DNA of 64,000 nucleotides from contig JASLLZ010000007.1 in assembly GCA_030746775.1 (NCBI GenBank), positions 1-64,000 on the forward strand. The letters are read 5' to 3'. The notes beneath the pieces are model-generated. The model was given only the letters and a program-made list of their open reading frames with translations. It did no database searches and was not told where the DNA came from. Shown here piece after piece: positions 29,435 through 37,680 of this stretch. The position numbers and the translations under genes are program-made. This DNA comes from Rhodospirillales bacterium. GTDB taxonomy: Bacteria; Pseudomonadota; Alphaproteobacteria; Rhodospirillales; JASLLZ01. Positions within the stretch are counted from its first letter, which is position 1. Each line of letters starts with the position of its first letter.

Positions 29435-30019
29435 ATGAAGGAGCCGTTGAAAAACCGGGCGCTGCTGACGGCAATCGTTTCTCTTTTCCTGATCGCCGGC
29501 CTGGTGACGGCGTTCACCACCTTGGGACCGGCGGATGAATCCTGGCGGCGGCACCTTTCGGGCGTCGACCAGGCGTTGCGGACCGGCGACCAAGGGCAAT
29601 TTGAAATCAATCTCGAAGCGGCCGTCGCCGCGGCCGGCCAATCACCTGGGCAACGGCTTCGCCTGGCCGCCGTGCTTGACGCGCGGGCGGCGGACCTCGA
29701 TCAAGCCGCCATGGCGGAAACCCTTCGCCGCCATGCGGCGGATTTGCGCCAAGATATCTCCCGACAACCCGACGGCACCGACCCGACGGAACTCCTCGAC
29801 CACCTATTGCTGCTCTACGCCGACGGCCTGTTCCGGGTCGCCGGACACTACCTTCGCCGTGGAATGGCGAGTGAGGCCGAGGGCTTGTTGAAACGCGTCC
29901 TGTTCGTCCGCGAAAGCATCTTAGGACCCGGCCACGGCGACGTGGAACGGGCGGCGCGGGCCTATGCCGAGGCCCTGGCCCAACTGAACGGCACCGCCGG
30001 GGCCAAGGCGACCCCTTGA
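29435..30019 (+). CDS. Membrane-anchored hypothetical protein with helical repeat-like periplasmic domain
   Basis: A 194-residue protein not recognised as a named family. Residues about 9-29 form a single N-terminal TM helix (LLTAIVSLFLIAGLVTAF), leaving an alpha-helical Ala/Leu/Arg-rich domain outside. The 120-190 stretch (YADGLFRVAGHYLRRGMASEAEGLLKR …) has the heptad-like small/large alternation of TPR or Sel1 pairs, but no full consensus. ATG 29435 lacks an SD but lies just behind a TATAAT. It is 48 nt after gcrA, so it may alternatively be read from the gcrA transcript. Function is unknown. Confidence 0.65.
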   Translation: MKEPLKNRALLTAIVSLFLIAGLVTAFTTLGPADESWRRHLSGVDQALRTGDQGQFEINLEAAVAAAGQSPGQRLRLAAVLDARAADLDQAAMAETLRRHAADLRQDISRQPDGTDPTELLDHLLLLYADGLFRVAGHYLRRGMASEAEGLLKRVLFVRESILGPGHGDVERAARAYAEALAQLNGTAGAKATP

Positions 30020-30130
30020 ATCCAGGCCATTGTATCGCAACGCTTGCTCTCTTATCATCCTGCCTTCAAAGCACGCGATGCCAATATCTGCCGTTCGGTT
30101 TCAGGCGACCGCGAATCAGGGAGCTTCACG

Positions 30131-30493
30131 ATGACACAGACCTCACCCTTGGCCCGGGGACGCGCCAAGACATTCGTCGCCAGACTGGCGGCGGTCGCCT
30201 TATTTTCCGGCGTTACCCTGTTCGCCGCCGATGTCGGGGCGACAAAGCACGAGGCCATTTTCGCCGCCTTGACGGACAATGCCAAGCGCATCATAGAGTC
30301 GGCCAACAAGGCTTTCGGCGGCGGTTTTGAATCGGTGTGCGAGGCCGGAAGATCGAAGGTCAACCCCAAGGTCAGACTGATTACCAAGGAACTCATCGCG
30401 CAAAAGGTGCTGGTCGGCGGCGCCGGGTTTTTTCAGCTCGAGGTCGAAAACTACTACGCGCGCATCTGCGGCAGAAAATTCCGCCGGAAATAA
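30131..30493 (+). CDS. Small exported hypothetical protein
   Basis: A 120-residue protein with a long signal-type N-terminus (basic to residue 18, hydrophobic 19-33, AADVGA before a probable cleavage site near residue 37). The mature part is basic and has two Cys (SVCEAG and RICGRK) that could form one disulfide. No family was recognised. It sits 25 nt before the PhyH-type dioxygenase on the same strand, which may reflect cotranscription. An in-frame ATG at 30044 would add 29 residues without signal character, so 30131 is used. Confidence 0.6.
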   Translation: MTQTSPLARGRAKTFVARLAAVALFSGVTLFAADVGATKHEAIFAALTDNAKRIIESANKAFGGGFESVCEAGRSKVNPKVRLITKELIAQKVLVGGAGFFQLEVENYYARICGRKFRRK

Positions 30494-30518
30494 GCGCGCC
30501 AGGGGGTAAGGACGAGAA

Positions 30519-31376
30519 ATGAACCAAGCGGGCGAGGGGATCGTCACCGAACGCGATATCGAGGACTTTAACAAGGACGGCGTCGTCTGCCTGCGCCGCG
30601 TTCTCGATGACGGTTGGGTGGAGCGCATGCGGGGCGCGGTTGATCGCGTCACCGAAAATCCGGGTCCCATGCGCGAAAGCTATTACCCCGACAGGCCCGG
30701 CGACTTCTTCAGCGAAAAATTCTTGTGGACCGTGGATGAGGACTTCCGCTCCTATGTCTTCGACGCCCCCGTCGCCGCGTCCGTCGGCCGGGTCATGGGG
30801 ACGCGCCGGCTCAATTTTTTCTACGACCATCTCCTGGTCAAGGAGCCGGGCACCGATTCGGCGACGGAATGGCACCAGGATTCGAACTTCTGGCCCTTCT
30901 CGGGCTCCCAGATCGCGACGCTTTGGGCACCCCTGGACCGGGCGACGCGCGACAACGGGGTGCTTGAATTCGTGCGCGGCTCCCACCTTTGGCATGATCG
31001 TCCCATGTCCCGCCCGACCATCTTCGGCGACCGCGACGGAAAACCCCAGGACGTGACCGACGAGGGGGCCGGATCGGTGGACGACACGCCCGAGCAGCCC
31101 GACATTCAGAATAACCGCGACCAGTTCGACATCGTGACCTGGGACCTCGATCCCGGCGACGCGCTGGTCTTTACCGGTTTGACGCTGCATTACGCCAGCG
31201 GCAATCCGACCGAGGGACGCCGCCGCGGTCTGGCGACCCGCTGGCTGGGCGACGATATCCGATTCATGCGCAAGAAAAAGATGCTCCAATTGATTCGCGA
31301 CCCTGGCCTCGAGGACGGCAACCGCGTCGATTGCGACCTTTTTCCCGTTGTCTGGCGCGCCGACGAAGCCGCCTAG
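30519..31376 (+). CDS. Phytanoyl-CoA-dioxygenase (PhyH)-family 2-oxoglutarate oxygenase, copy A
   Basis: A 285-residue Fe(II)/2OG-dependent oxygenase. The facial triad is His119, Asp121 (EWHQDSNFW) and His224 (LTLHYASGN); the 2OG-binding Arg lies in the RRRGLATRW stretch. It shares length and gap-free alignment of these residues with the paralogue at 58042. Family members hydroxylate acyl-CoA, amino acids or compatible solutes (EctD is one). The convergent flavoprotein gene begins 4 nt past its stop, the same partner type that is cotranscribed with copy B. Substrate unknown; a small amino acid or betaine is suggested by context. Confidence 0.87.
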   Translation: MNQAGEGIVTERDIEDFNKDGVVCLRRVLDDGWVERMRGAVDRVTENPGPMRESYYPDRPGDFFSEKFLWTVDEDFRSYVFDAPVAASVGRVMGTRRLNFFYDHLLVKEPGTDSATEWHQDSNFWPFSGSQIATLWAPLDRATRDNGVLEFVRGSHLWHDRPMSRPTIFGDRDGKPQDVTDEGAGSVDDTPEQPDIQNNRDQFDIVTWDLDPGDALVFTGLTLHYASGNPTEGRRRGLATRWLGDDIRFMRKKKMLQLIRDPGLEDGNRVDCDLFPVVWRADEAA

Positions 31377-31380
31377 AATC

Positions 31381-32526
31381 TCACGGCGCGGCGCGTTCGA
31401 CAGAAAACATTCCGATATCGAAGGAAGGCTGCCTTCCCGTCATCTGCTCGGCCACCAGCCGGGCACAGATCGGCGCCGTGGTCAGGCCGGCGTCGGTGGG
31501 AACGGCGGCATAAAAGCCCGGCACCCCCGGGATCTCGCCCAGAAAAGGCTTGCCATCGGACCTGATGTTGACGCCGGCCCAACTGCGCAGCAGCCGCACG
31601 TTCCTCAGGCCGGGCACCACTTGGCAAGCCAGGGCCACGTTGGCCCGCACATTCTCGGCCATGACCGTCAGTCCGTTGGTCACCGGGTCGATGCTGGCCG
31701 GCCAGCCGCCGCCGATGATCAGGCCGCCGTTGGCGACCTGCTTCAGGCTCAGGATTTTCTCGGCATGACAGACCAGGTGATCGACCACCGGCTCCGTCCG
31801 CTCGGTGACGCCCGATTGCACGCAGTTGGGTTCCACCGCGAGGGAGACCCCGACCTTGGCGGCGATCCGGGCGGACCACGGTCCCGCCGCGTTGACGACC
31901 CTGCGGCAGCGTACGCGGCCACCGGCAAGGAGGGCGGTAAAGCCGGTGCGGCCGCGCTCCAGTTCCAGCAACTGGCGGCCCTCGAAGAAGCGCGCGCCGT
32001 GCCGTTTGGCACCCCGGACCAGGCCGGCGATGGCCTTGAGCGGATTAAGCTTACCCTCGCCCGGCGCGTACTCGGCGCCGATGACGGCTTCCGAGAGGTA
32101 GGGCGCGAGCGTGCGGAGTTCGTTCCCCGACACCATGTGAACGTCCAGCCCCTGGTCCTGCTCCAGGGCCGCCTTATCGGCCAGGAACGCCATCTGATCG
32201 TCCGTTTCCGCCACCATCAGGCCGCCGACGACGCGCAATTCGATATCGCCGTCCAACTCCCGGCTCAGCTCCTGCCAGACGCCTGACGCCGCCGCCATGA
32301 GGGGCAGGGTATCGACGCGCGCCTGGCGCTCCCGGGCACTTCCTTCCCTGAAGATAAAGGGCATCAGTTGTTGATGCAGGCTGCCGGCGTTGCGGCCCGA
32401 GGCCCCGCGGCCTACCTCGCCCTGGTCGATCAGCACCACCTCGACCCCGTCGCGTGCCAGATAGTAGGCGGCGGAGCAGCCGGCGATGCCGCCGCCGACG
32501 ATCAGGACGTCGGTTTCGATGTCCAT
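31381..32526 (-). CDS. D-amino-acid-oxidase/glycine-oxidase-like FAD oxidoreductase, copy 1
   Basis: A 381-residue DAO-fold flavoenzyme. The N-terminal FAD motif is VLIVGGGIAGCSAAYYLAR, followed by the RGASGRNAGSLH isoalloxazine loop; AAGPWSARIA and the C-terminal GVPGFYAAVPTDAGLTTAP segments complete the FAD domain. It oxidises a secondary or D-configured amine to an imine, with electrons passing to O2 or a quinone. Paralogues lie at 53441 and 58896 and end similarly (…FSVERF). It starts 9 nt after the convergent-side TIM-barrel gene, so the minus-strand genes 31381-34811 may form one operon. Confidence 0.87.
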   Translation of the reverse strand: MDIETDVLIVGGGIAGCSAAYYLARDGVEVVLIDQGEVGRGASGRNAGSLHQQLMPFIFREGSARERQARVDTLPLMAAASGVWQELSRELDGDIELRVVGGLMVAETDDQMAFLADKAALEQDQGLDVHMVSGNELRTLAPYLSEAVIGAEYAPGEGKLNPLKAIAGLVRGAKRHGARFFEGRQLLELERGRTGFTALLAGGRVRCRRVVNAAGPWSARIAAKVGVSLAVEPNCVQSGVTERTEPVVDHLVCHAEKILSLKQVANGGLIIGGGWPASIDPVTNGLTVMAENVRANVALACQVVPGLRNVRLLRSWAGVNIRSDGKPFLGEIPGVPGFYAAVPTDAGLTTAPICARLVAEQMTGRQPSFDIGMFSVERAAP

Positions 32527-32535
32527 GAAATCAGT

Positions 32536-33366
32536 TCACCCGCCGGCGGCTTCCCATCCCCATTGGGAGAGTACGCGGCAGCTTTCCTTGAGGCCGCCGT
32601 CGGGATCGTCGAGGGTGACGACTTCCAACATGGAGTACCCCTGATAGCCGATATCGCGCAGGGTCTCGGCAACCGGCTCGAAATCCACGATGCCGCCCCC
32701 GATGGGCTGTTTCTCGTGGTGCTCGGGCCCCCTATCGGCAAGGTGGACCAGTCCCAGCCTGTCCTTGACCCGGCGCAAGGCCTGGCAAGGGTCCTCGCCG
32801 GCGCTGACCGCGTTGCAAACATCGAGATTGATGCCGACGCTATCCTCCCCCGCCTTGTCCAGCGCCATCATCAGGTGTTGCGAGGTGGGAAGAAACGTCG
32901 ACGGCACGTTTTCCAGCAACAACTTGACGCCGGCCGCCTTGGCATGGGGCGCCAGTTCGCGGATCGCCCCGACCAGCCACTCCAGCATCGGCTCGAAAGG
33001 CGGCGGGAAGAACGGGTGCATCTTGCCCGGCAGAAGCAATAGATTGGGAACCCCCCATTCGCCGGCCAGATCGATTATCCGGCGGTACATATCAAGGGTC
33101 AGCGACCGCATCTCGGGCAGCAGGCTGTTGAGGTTGTTGTCGTCGAAGGGAAAGCAGAAAGAGCGCATAGCGACGCCCCGATCGGCCAGGCGCCGGGGGA
33201 TGTCGCGGCGCTCACCGGCATCGAGCTCGGTGGGCCACAAATGGGGCGGGAAGATGACCACCTCGGCATCGTTGAAGCCGAGATCGGCCAGATGCATCAC
33301 GGCGTCGAAGGCGGAGTGGGTATAGATATAGGAAAACGTGCTGGCGCCGAGGGGCAATCGCGTCAT
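32536..33366 (-). CDS. Xylose-isomerase-like TIM-barrel sugar phosphate isomerase/epimerase
   Basis: A 276-residue AP-endonuclease-2-fold protein. It has PLGASTFSYIYTHSAFDAVMHL at the start (strand 1, abbreviated here), LLLENVPSTFLPT and NLDVCNAVSAGED as metal-ligand strands, and MLEVVTLDDPDGGL at the end. The metal ligands (Glu, Asp, His, Glu) appear as E of LLLENV, D of NLDVCN, H of VHLADRG and E of MLEVV. Substrates range from ketoses to hydroxypyruvate and inosose. ATG 33366 is used; the longer frame upstream lacks homology. It sits between the flavoprotein and a decarboxylase-like gene on the minus strand. Confidence 0.82.
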   Translation of the reverse strand: MTRLPLGASTFSYIYTHSAFDAVMHLADLGFNDAEVVIFPPHLWPTELDAGERRDIPRRLADRGVAMRSFCFPFDDNNLNSLLPEMRSLTLDMYRRIIDLAGEWGVPNLLLLPGKMHPFFPPPFEPMLEWLVGAIRELAPHAKAAGVKLLLENVPSTFLPTSQHLMMALDKAGEDSVGINLDVCNAVSAGEDPCQALRRVKDRLGLVHLADRGPEHHEKQPIGGGIVDFEPVAETLRDIGYQGYSMLEVVTLDDPDGGLKESCRVLSQWGWEAAGG

Positions 33367-33377
33367 TCGTTGTATTC

Positions 33378-34811
33378 CTATTCGCCTTTGCCGAAGGATT
33401 GGGCGAGAAGATGGGGCGGCACCCTGAACCGTCCCATCACGTCTTCGAGACGCTCGCGCTCGGTGATGATGTCGGCCTTGTCGCCCGAGACCAGCACCGT
33501 CGCCGGGCGGCACTGGGCGTTGAAGTTGGCGGATTGCGACTCGGCGTATGCTCCGGTATCCAACAGCGCGATCAGGTCGCCGCGTACCAGCGACGGTACC
33601 TGGCGCGCACGCGCCATGATGTCATGGGTACACAACGGCCCGACGATGTCGACGGTCTCGACGGCCGGGGCATCGGCCTTGTTGACGGGAACCATGTGAT
33701 AGTGATGGGGGATCGTGATCCACGGCACATGGTTGCCGCTCAGGTTCACGTTGACCCACTTGCTGTCCTTTTCGGGCCATTCCTTGACCGCGCCGACGCG
33801 GCCGATGGAGATACCGGCCATTCCCGAGATCGAGCGCCCGGGCTCGATCCGCAACTTGGGCAGGGGCAAGTCGTGACCCTTGCATTCGTCCTTCACCGCC
33901 TGGCCCACGGCGGCGCCGTATTCCTCGAAGGTGGAGACGCGCTCGTCGTCGATGCCGCCCCGGGGACCGGTCTTTTCCTTTCGCCCGAACGTCCAGCCGC
34001 CGCCGAGGTCGAGACACGACGGGGTCCATCCGACGTCGTCGCGAAGGCGCGCCGACCAGCGCACCATGTCGCGCGCCATCTCGGCAAAATCACAGGCCTG
34101 GTTGTCGAGCCGGCTCAAGTGGAAGTTAAGCTCGGTCAGGTGCAGGTGAGGCATGTCGTCGCGGATACGCTTCGCCAGCTCCGCCGTCTGGGCATAGGAC
34201 ATGCCCCATTTTTCGCCCCACACGATTTCCGCCATGCTGCCGTGGTGAACGCCCGTGCTGTGGCGGTCGATCAGGCCCGGCAGCTCCAGCTTGACGCGGA
34301 TTCCAACCTCGGCATCGACGCCGAGGCGGCGCGCCGTCTCGTCGACCATGTCCAGTTCGTCCATGGCATCCAAGTTGACGCAGACCCCGTTGGCGATGGC
34401 CAACTCGATCTCGGCGGCCTCCTTGTTGGACCCGTTGAGGGCCATCTTGGCGGGGTCCGATCCGGCAAGGAGTGCCACGTACATCTCGTTGTAGCCGAAG
34501 CAGTCGCCGCCCGCCCCTTCCTGGTTCATGATGTGACGCATGGCGAGGCCGTTGTTCGACTTGTTGGCGAACAGGATCTCGACGTTCGGGTACTCGGCCT
34601 GAAAGGCGTCGCGGAAGCGGCGATAGGCGTGACGGAACTGGTTCTCGCTGATGACGTGGAGCGGCGTTCCGAAGGTATCGGCCAGTTCCTCGCAATCGCG
34701 GCCCTCGACCCACAGATGGCCGTTGTCGCCGATGCCGATGAACTCGGAAAAGTGGCGCTTGAAGCGCGGAACGGGCAACGCCCGGGGCGCGGCCGACGCC
34801 AAGTCGTCCAT
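33378..34811 (-). CDS. Group IV PLP decarboxylase-like protein (DapDC/ornithine decarboxylase fold)
   Basis: A 477-residue alanine-racemase-fold III enzyme. The PLP lysine is K84 in LFANKSNNGLA (where DapDC has YAxKAN), glycine-rich LDLGGGWTFG binds the phosphate, and IEPGRSISG and CTHDIMAR replace the usual EPGR and CxxxD motifs. The substitution of CESxD by CTHD suggests a non-standard substrate. It may decarboxylate a D-configured alpha-amino dicarboxylate or act as a racemase/lyase. It starts 12 nt before the TIM-barrel gene and probably leads the minus-strand operon. A palindromic repeat lies beyond its start at 34904-34982. Confidence 0.78.
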   Translation of the reverse strand: MDDLASAAPRALPVPRFKRHFSEFIGIGDNGHLWVEGRDCEELADTFGTPLHVISENQFRHAYRRFRDAFQAEYPNVEILFANKSNNGLAMRHIMNQEGAGGDCFGYNEMYVALLAGSDPAKMALNGSNKEAAEIELAIANGVCVNLDAMDELDMVDETARRLGVDAEVGIRVKLELPGLIDRHSTGVHHGSMAEIVWGEKWGMSYAQTAELAKRIRDDMPHLHLTELNFHLSRLDNQACDFAEMARDMVRWSARLRDDVGWTPSCLDLGGGWTFGRKEKTGPRGGIDDERVSTFEEYGAAVGQAVKDECKGHDLPLPKLRIEPGRSISGMAGISIGRVGAVKEWPEKDSKWVNVNLSGNHVPWITIPHHYHMVPVNKADAPAVETVDIVGPLCTHDIMARARQVPSLVRGDLIALLDTGAYAESQSANFNAQCRPATVLVSGDKADIITERERLEDVMGRFRVPPHLLAQSFGKGE

Positions 34812-34903
34812 ATCGGAACCTCCCGTAAATACCTTACCCTAACTTAACGACTTCGCCGGAGCGCGGTCAACGCGAACGCCGGCTGGCAGCTTATCGTTTG
34901 TAC

Positions 34904-34982
34904 GGCACCGGCCCGCACCCCCACCCGCCCACCCATGGCATTGTACGCTTGGGGTGGCCGGGTGTGGGTGCGGGCCGGTGCC
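34904..34982. repeat. GC-rich palindromic repeat, copy 1
   Basis: Arms 34904-34934 and 34951-34982 are near-perfect inverted copies: GGCACCGGCCCGCACC … GGTGCGGGCCGGTGCC. The loop is about 16 nt (ATGGCATTGTACGCTT). The reverse complement matches the element at 53338-53413 in arm composition, order and core (AGCRTACAATG then CATKGGGTGG), so this is a dispersed family. It lies between the 5' end of the decarboxylase gene and the 3' end of an SDR gene. Confidence 0.85.
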
Positions 34983-34991
34983 GCGGACAGG

Positions 34992-35777
34992 TCAAAGGCT
35001 TTTGGCGCCGCCGCCGTCGATGACCTGGGACGTGCCGTGGATGTGGCGCCCCGCAGGCGAGACCAGAAAGGCGACCAGCCCCGCCACTTCGTCGGGCCGG
35101 GCAAAACGGCGCACCCCGCTGGTCATCAGGCTTCTTTCCCGCATCTCCTCGCGGCCGATGCCCGCCAGCTTGGCCTGGGTGGTCAGAATTTCCTCGTATC
35201 GTTCGGTGGTGACGGGACCCGGATGGATGGCGTTGACGTTGACGTCGTCGATCAGCCCACGGTTGGCCAGGGCCTTGGAAAAGTTGGTGAGGGCGGCGTT
35301 GACGGCGCCGCCGATCATGAAGTTATGGTCGGGCGTGTGGGCAAAGCCGCCGCTGATGTTGACCACCGCGCCGTGGGCCTCGGCGAGCAGGGGCCAAAGC
35401 GCCCGGCTCATCCGAAGGGCGCCGTAAAACTTGAGCGCGAAGCCGTCCTCCCAGACCGCATCGTCCTGTTCCAGGAAATCACCGCCCTGGGTGGCGCCGG
35501 CGTTGTTGACCAGGATGTCGAGGCGGCCGAAGGCGGATTTCAACTCGCCCACCGCCGCTTCGATTCCGGCGGGCTGGCGCAGGTCGGCAGCACAGACCGC
35601 AACCCTCCGCCCGGTCTCGCCCGCGATTTCGCCGGCGGCTTGTTTCAGGTCGGCTTCGGTACGCGCCACGATCACGACATCGCAGCCGTCGGCCGCCAGC
35701 TTGCCCGCGATGGCGCGCCCGATACCCCGGCTGCCGCCGGTGACAAGCGCAACCTTGCCGTCCAGTTCCTTTGCGAT
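34992..35777 (-). CDS. Short-chain dehydrogenase-like protein with atypical start and no YxxxK
   Basis: A 261-residue Rossmann SDR if started at ATC 35777. LDGKVALVTGGSRGIGRA binds NAD(P) and VNNAG (residues about 89-93) is intact, but the usual YxxxK is replaced: the expected position reads NFMIGGAVNAAL (Phe and Gly). No ATG, GTG or TTG lies between the TGA of the upstream lyase frame and the Rossmann motif; a GGAGGAGGAGG SD sits at good spacing before ATC-GCA-AAG-GAA. The only standard start (GTG 35675) would delete the whole nucleotide-binding loop. ATC initiation, or a lost ATG, is therefore inferred. It lies 30 nt from the lyase stop on the same strand. Confidence 0.75.
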   Translation of the reverse strand: MAKELDGKVALVTGGSRGIGRAIAGKLAADGCDVVIVARTEADLKQAAGEIAGETGRRVAVCAADLRQPAGIEAAVGELKSAFGRLDILVNNAGATQGGDFLEQDDAVWEDGFALKFYGALRMSRALWPLLAEAHGAVVNISGGFAHTPDHNFMIGGAVNAALTNFSKALANRGLIDDVNVNAIHPGPVTTERYEEILTTQAKLAGIGREEMRERSLMTSGVRRFARPDEVAGLVAFLVSPAGRHIHGTSQVIDGGGAKSL

Positions 35778-35807
35778 CCTCGGTGCCCTCCTCCTCCCGG
35801 AACGGCC

Positions 35808-36752
35808 TCAGGCCCGTTTCGCCACCGGGCCCTCGAGGCAGCCGGCTTCGATCAGGATTTGGCGCAGGAGCTTCTGCTCGGCCGCCGTTAGCGGCGCGAT
35901 GTGCTCGCGCGGCTCGCCGCCGGGCAGGCCCAGCATCTTCATCGCCCCCTTGATGCCGGCCGGCGGCTTGCCGACGCTCCACATGAGGGCGTCGCTGACC
36001 ATGCCGTAACGGCAATGAGCATCCATGCGCTGGGCCGGCGTCATGGCGTGGACATCGAAGAACATGGCCCGGCACTCGGCGCCGAAGCACTCGGGCCCGG
36101 TTCCGACGAAACCGCCCGAACCCAGCAGCAGCGCCGGGATCAGCGTGTCCTTGTGGCCATAGAGGACGGGCGCGCGGTCGCCGACCTCGACGATCATGCG
36201 CTTGATGTGGTCGAAGTCGGTGGGCACATCCTTGATCACCTCGACCGGCACCACGTCGCAGATGGCGGCCATGATCTCGGGCGTGATGCTGAAATGCGAC
36301 AGGTGCGAAAGGTTATAGACCATCATCGGCAGGGGCACCGCCTTGTGGACGTCTTGGAAACGCCCGATAACCATCTCGGTCGTCGAATCGTAGATCTGGG
36401 GTTGGCCGAGCGCGATGCCGTAGGCCCCGGCCCGGGCGGCAATCTCGGCGCGGGCGATGCAGTTGCGCGTCGGCGTGCGGGTGACATGGACATAGAACGG
36501 GATGCGCCCGCCCACGGTCTTGGCCGCCACTTCGGTGACCAGGCCCAACTCGTCATCGGTAAGGGCGTAGCCTTCGCCGTTGCATCCGGCGATCAGCATA
36601 GTGTCGACCTTGACCACGTCGAGGTGGTAACGGAGTATCTCGGCGTAGGCGTCCAGCAGAAGCTCGCCCTTGGGGCTGAACGGCGTCACCGGCGCCGGGC
36701 AATGAATCTGGCCGCGAAAGCCGGACTGGGTATAGGTCTTGTCGATGGCCAT
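35808..36752 (-). CDS. DHDPS-fold lyase, type KTYT copy A
   Basis: A 314-residue dihydrodipicolinate-synthase/N-acetylneuraminate-lyase-fold enzyme. Schiff-base Lys174 (VIKDVP) and the triad Tyr146 (MMVYNLSH) are present, and the pyruvate-site loop reads GCNGEGY. The opening MAIDKTYTQSGFRGQIHCPA is shared with the copy at 60077, its obvious paralogue. Class members condense or cleave 2-keto acids or deaminate pyrroline-4-hydroxy-2-carboxylate. ATG 36752 has a GAGAGGAAAG SD. It is followed by the SDR with the ATC start; a separate divergent SDR (36882) is 129 nt away. Confidence 0.87.
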   Translation of the reverse strand: MAIDKTYTQSGFRGQIHCPAPVTPFSPKGELLLDAYAEILRYHLDVVKVDTMLIAGCNGEGYALTDDELGLVTEVAAKTVGGRIPFYVHVTRTPTRNCIARAEIAARAGAYGIALGQPQIYDSTTEMVIGRFQDVHKAVPLPMMVYNLSHLSHFSITPEIMAAICDVVPVEVIKDVPTDFDHIKRMIVEVGDRAPVLYGHKDTLIPALLLGSGGFVGTGPECFGAECRAMFFDVHAMTPAQRMDAHCRYGMVSDALMWSVGKPPAGIKGAMKMLGLPGGEPREHIAPLTAAEQKLLRQILIEAGCLEGPVAKRA

Positions 36753-36881
36753 GATCTTTCCTCTCCCACTTGTTCGAACCGTTCGTTGCCTTTGGCGACG
36801 AATGAACGGCGCCCTCAAGCATGCCTTGCCGGGGCGCGCCGGATCAACCGGATTCTTGTCCTCGCGCCCGGCGACAGCGCC

Positions 36882-37646
36882 GTGAGCGGCCTGCTCGACG
36901 GCAAAGTGGCAGTCGTTACCGGCGGCGGCGGCGGCATCGGCGAGGCGGTTGCCCGGCTTTTCGCCGCCGAGGGATGCCGTGTCGTGGTGGCGGGCCGCCG
37001 GCCGGCGCCCATCGAACGGGTGGCGGACGATATCGCCGGCCTGGCGGTGACCGCCGACGTCAGCCGGGAAGACGACGCGGCGACCCTCTTCGCGGCCTGT
37101 GAAGATACCTTCGGGCGCCTCGACATCTTGGTCAACAACGCCGGCATGGTGCCGCCCCGGGCCGGGGTCGAGGACCAGGACATGGCGCCGTGGGAGGCCA
37201 CATTCGCCGTCAACGTACGCGCCGTGATCTTGTGCATCAAACACGCGGCCCCGATGCTCAAGCGCCGCGGCGGCGCCATCGTCAACATGGCGTCGCGGGT
37301 GGCGCTGCACGGCTTTCCCGGTCAAATCCCCTACTCGGCCAGCAAGTTCGCGGTCCTCGGCATTACCCAGTCGGTGGCGCACGAACTCGGCCCCTTCGGC
37401 GTCCGCGTCAACGCGCTCTGCCCCAGCGCCACCTTGACCGACGAACAGCGCCGCCGCCTCGCCGAACGGGCGCACGACCAAGGCCACACCGTCGAAGAGC
37501 AGATGGAGGCCGAAATTCTCACCGCCGGCGCCCTCTACCGCGCCGTGATGCCGGGCGACGTGGCGGCGGCGGCCCTTTTTTTCGCCAGCGACAGGTCGAG
37601 CGCCATTACCGGCCAGCACCTGGTCATCGACGCCGGCCGGCCCTGA
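36882..37646 (+). CDS. SDR family oxidoreductase, copy A
   Basis: A 254-residue classical SDR. TGGGGGIGEAVARLF is the NAD(P) loop, LVNNAGM the structural motif, and YSASK carries catalytic Tyr and Lys (IPYSASKFAV). It is closely similar, at equal length, to the SDRs at 55642 and more distantly to 37681. ATG is absent; GTG 36882 starts the LLDGKVAVVTG core with a weak SD. It is followed 34 nt later by the second SDR and the enolase-superfamily gene, forming a plus-strand cluster. It probably oxidises a hydroxyl of a small acid, in either direction. Confidence 0.85.
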   Translation: MSGLLDGKVAVVTGGGGGIGEAVARLFAAEGCRVVVAGRRPAPIERVADDIAGLAVTADVSREDDAATLFAACEDTFGRLDILVNNAGMVPPRAGVEDQDMAPWEATFAVNVRAVILCIKHAAPMLKRRGGAIVNMASRVALHGFPGQIPYSASKFAVLGITQSVAHELGPFGVRVNALCPSATLTDEQRRRLAERAHDQGHTVEEQMEAEILTAGALYRAVMPGDVAAAALFFASDRSSAITGQHLVIDAGRP

Positions 37647-37680
37647 GCCAGGCCTGGCCCCACAATCGAAGGAGGGAAAC

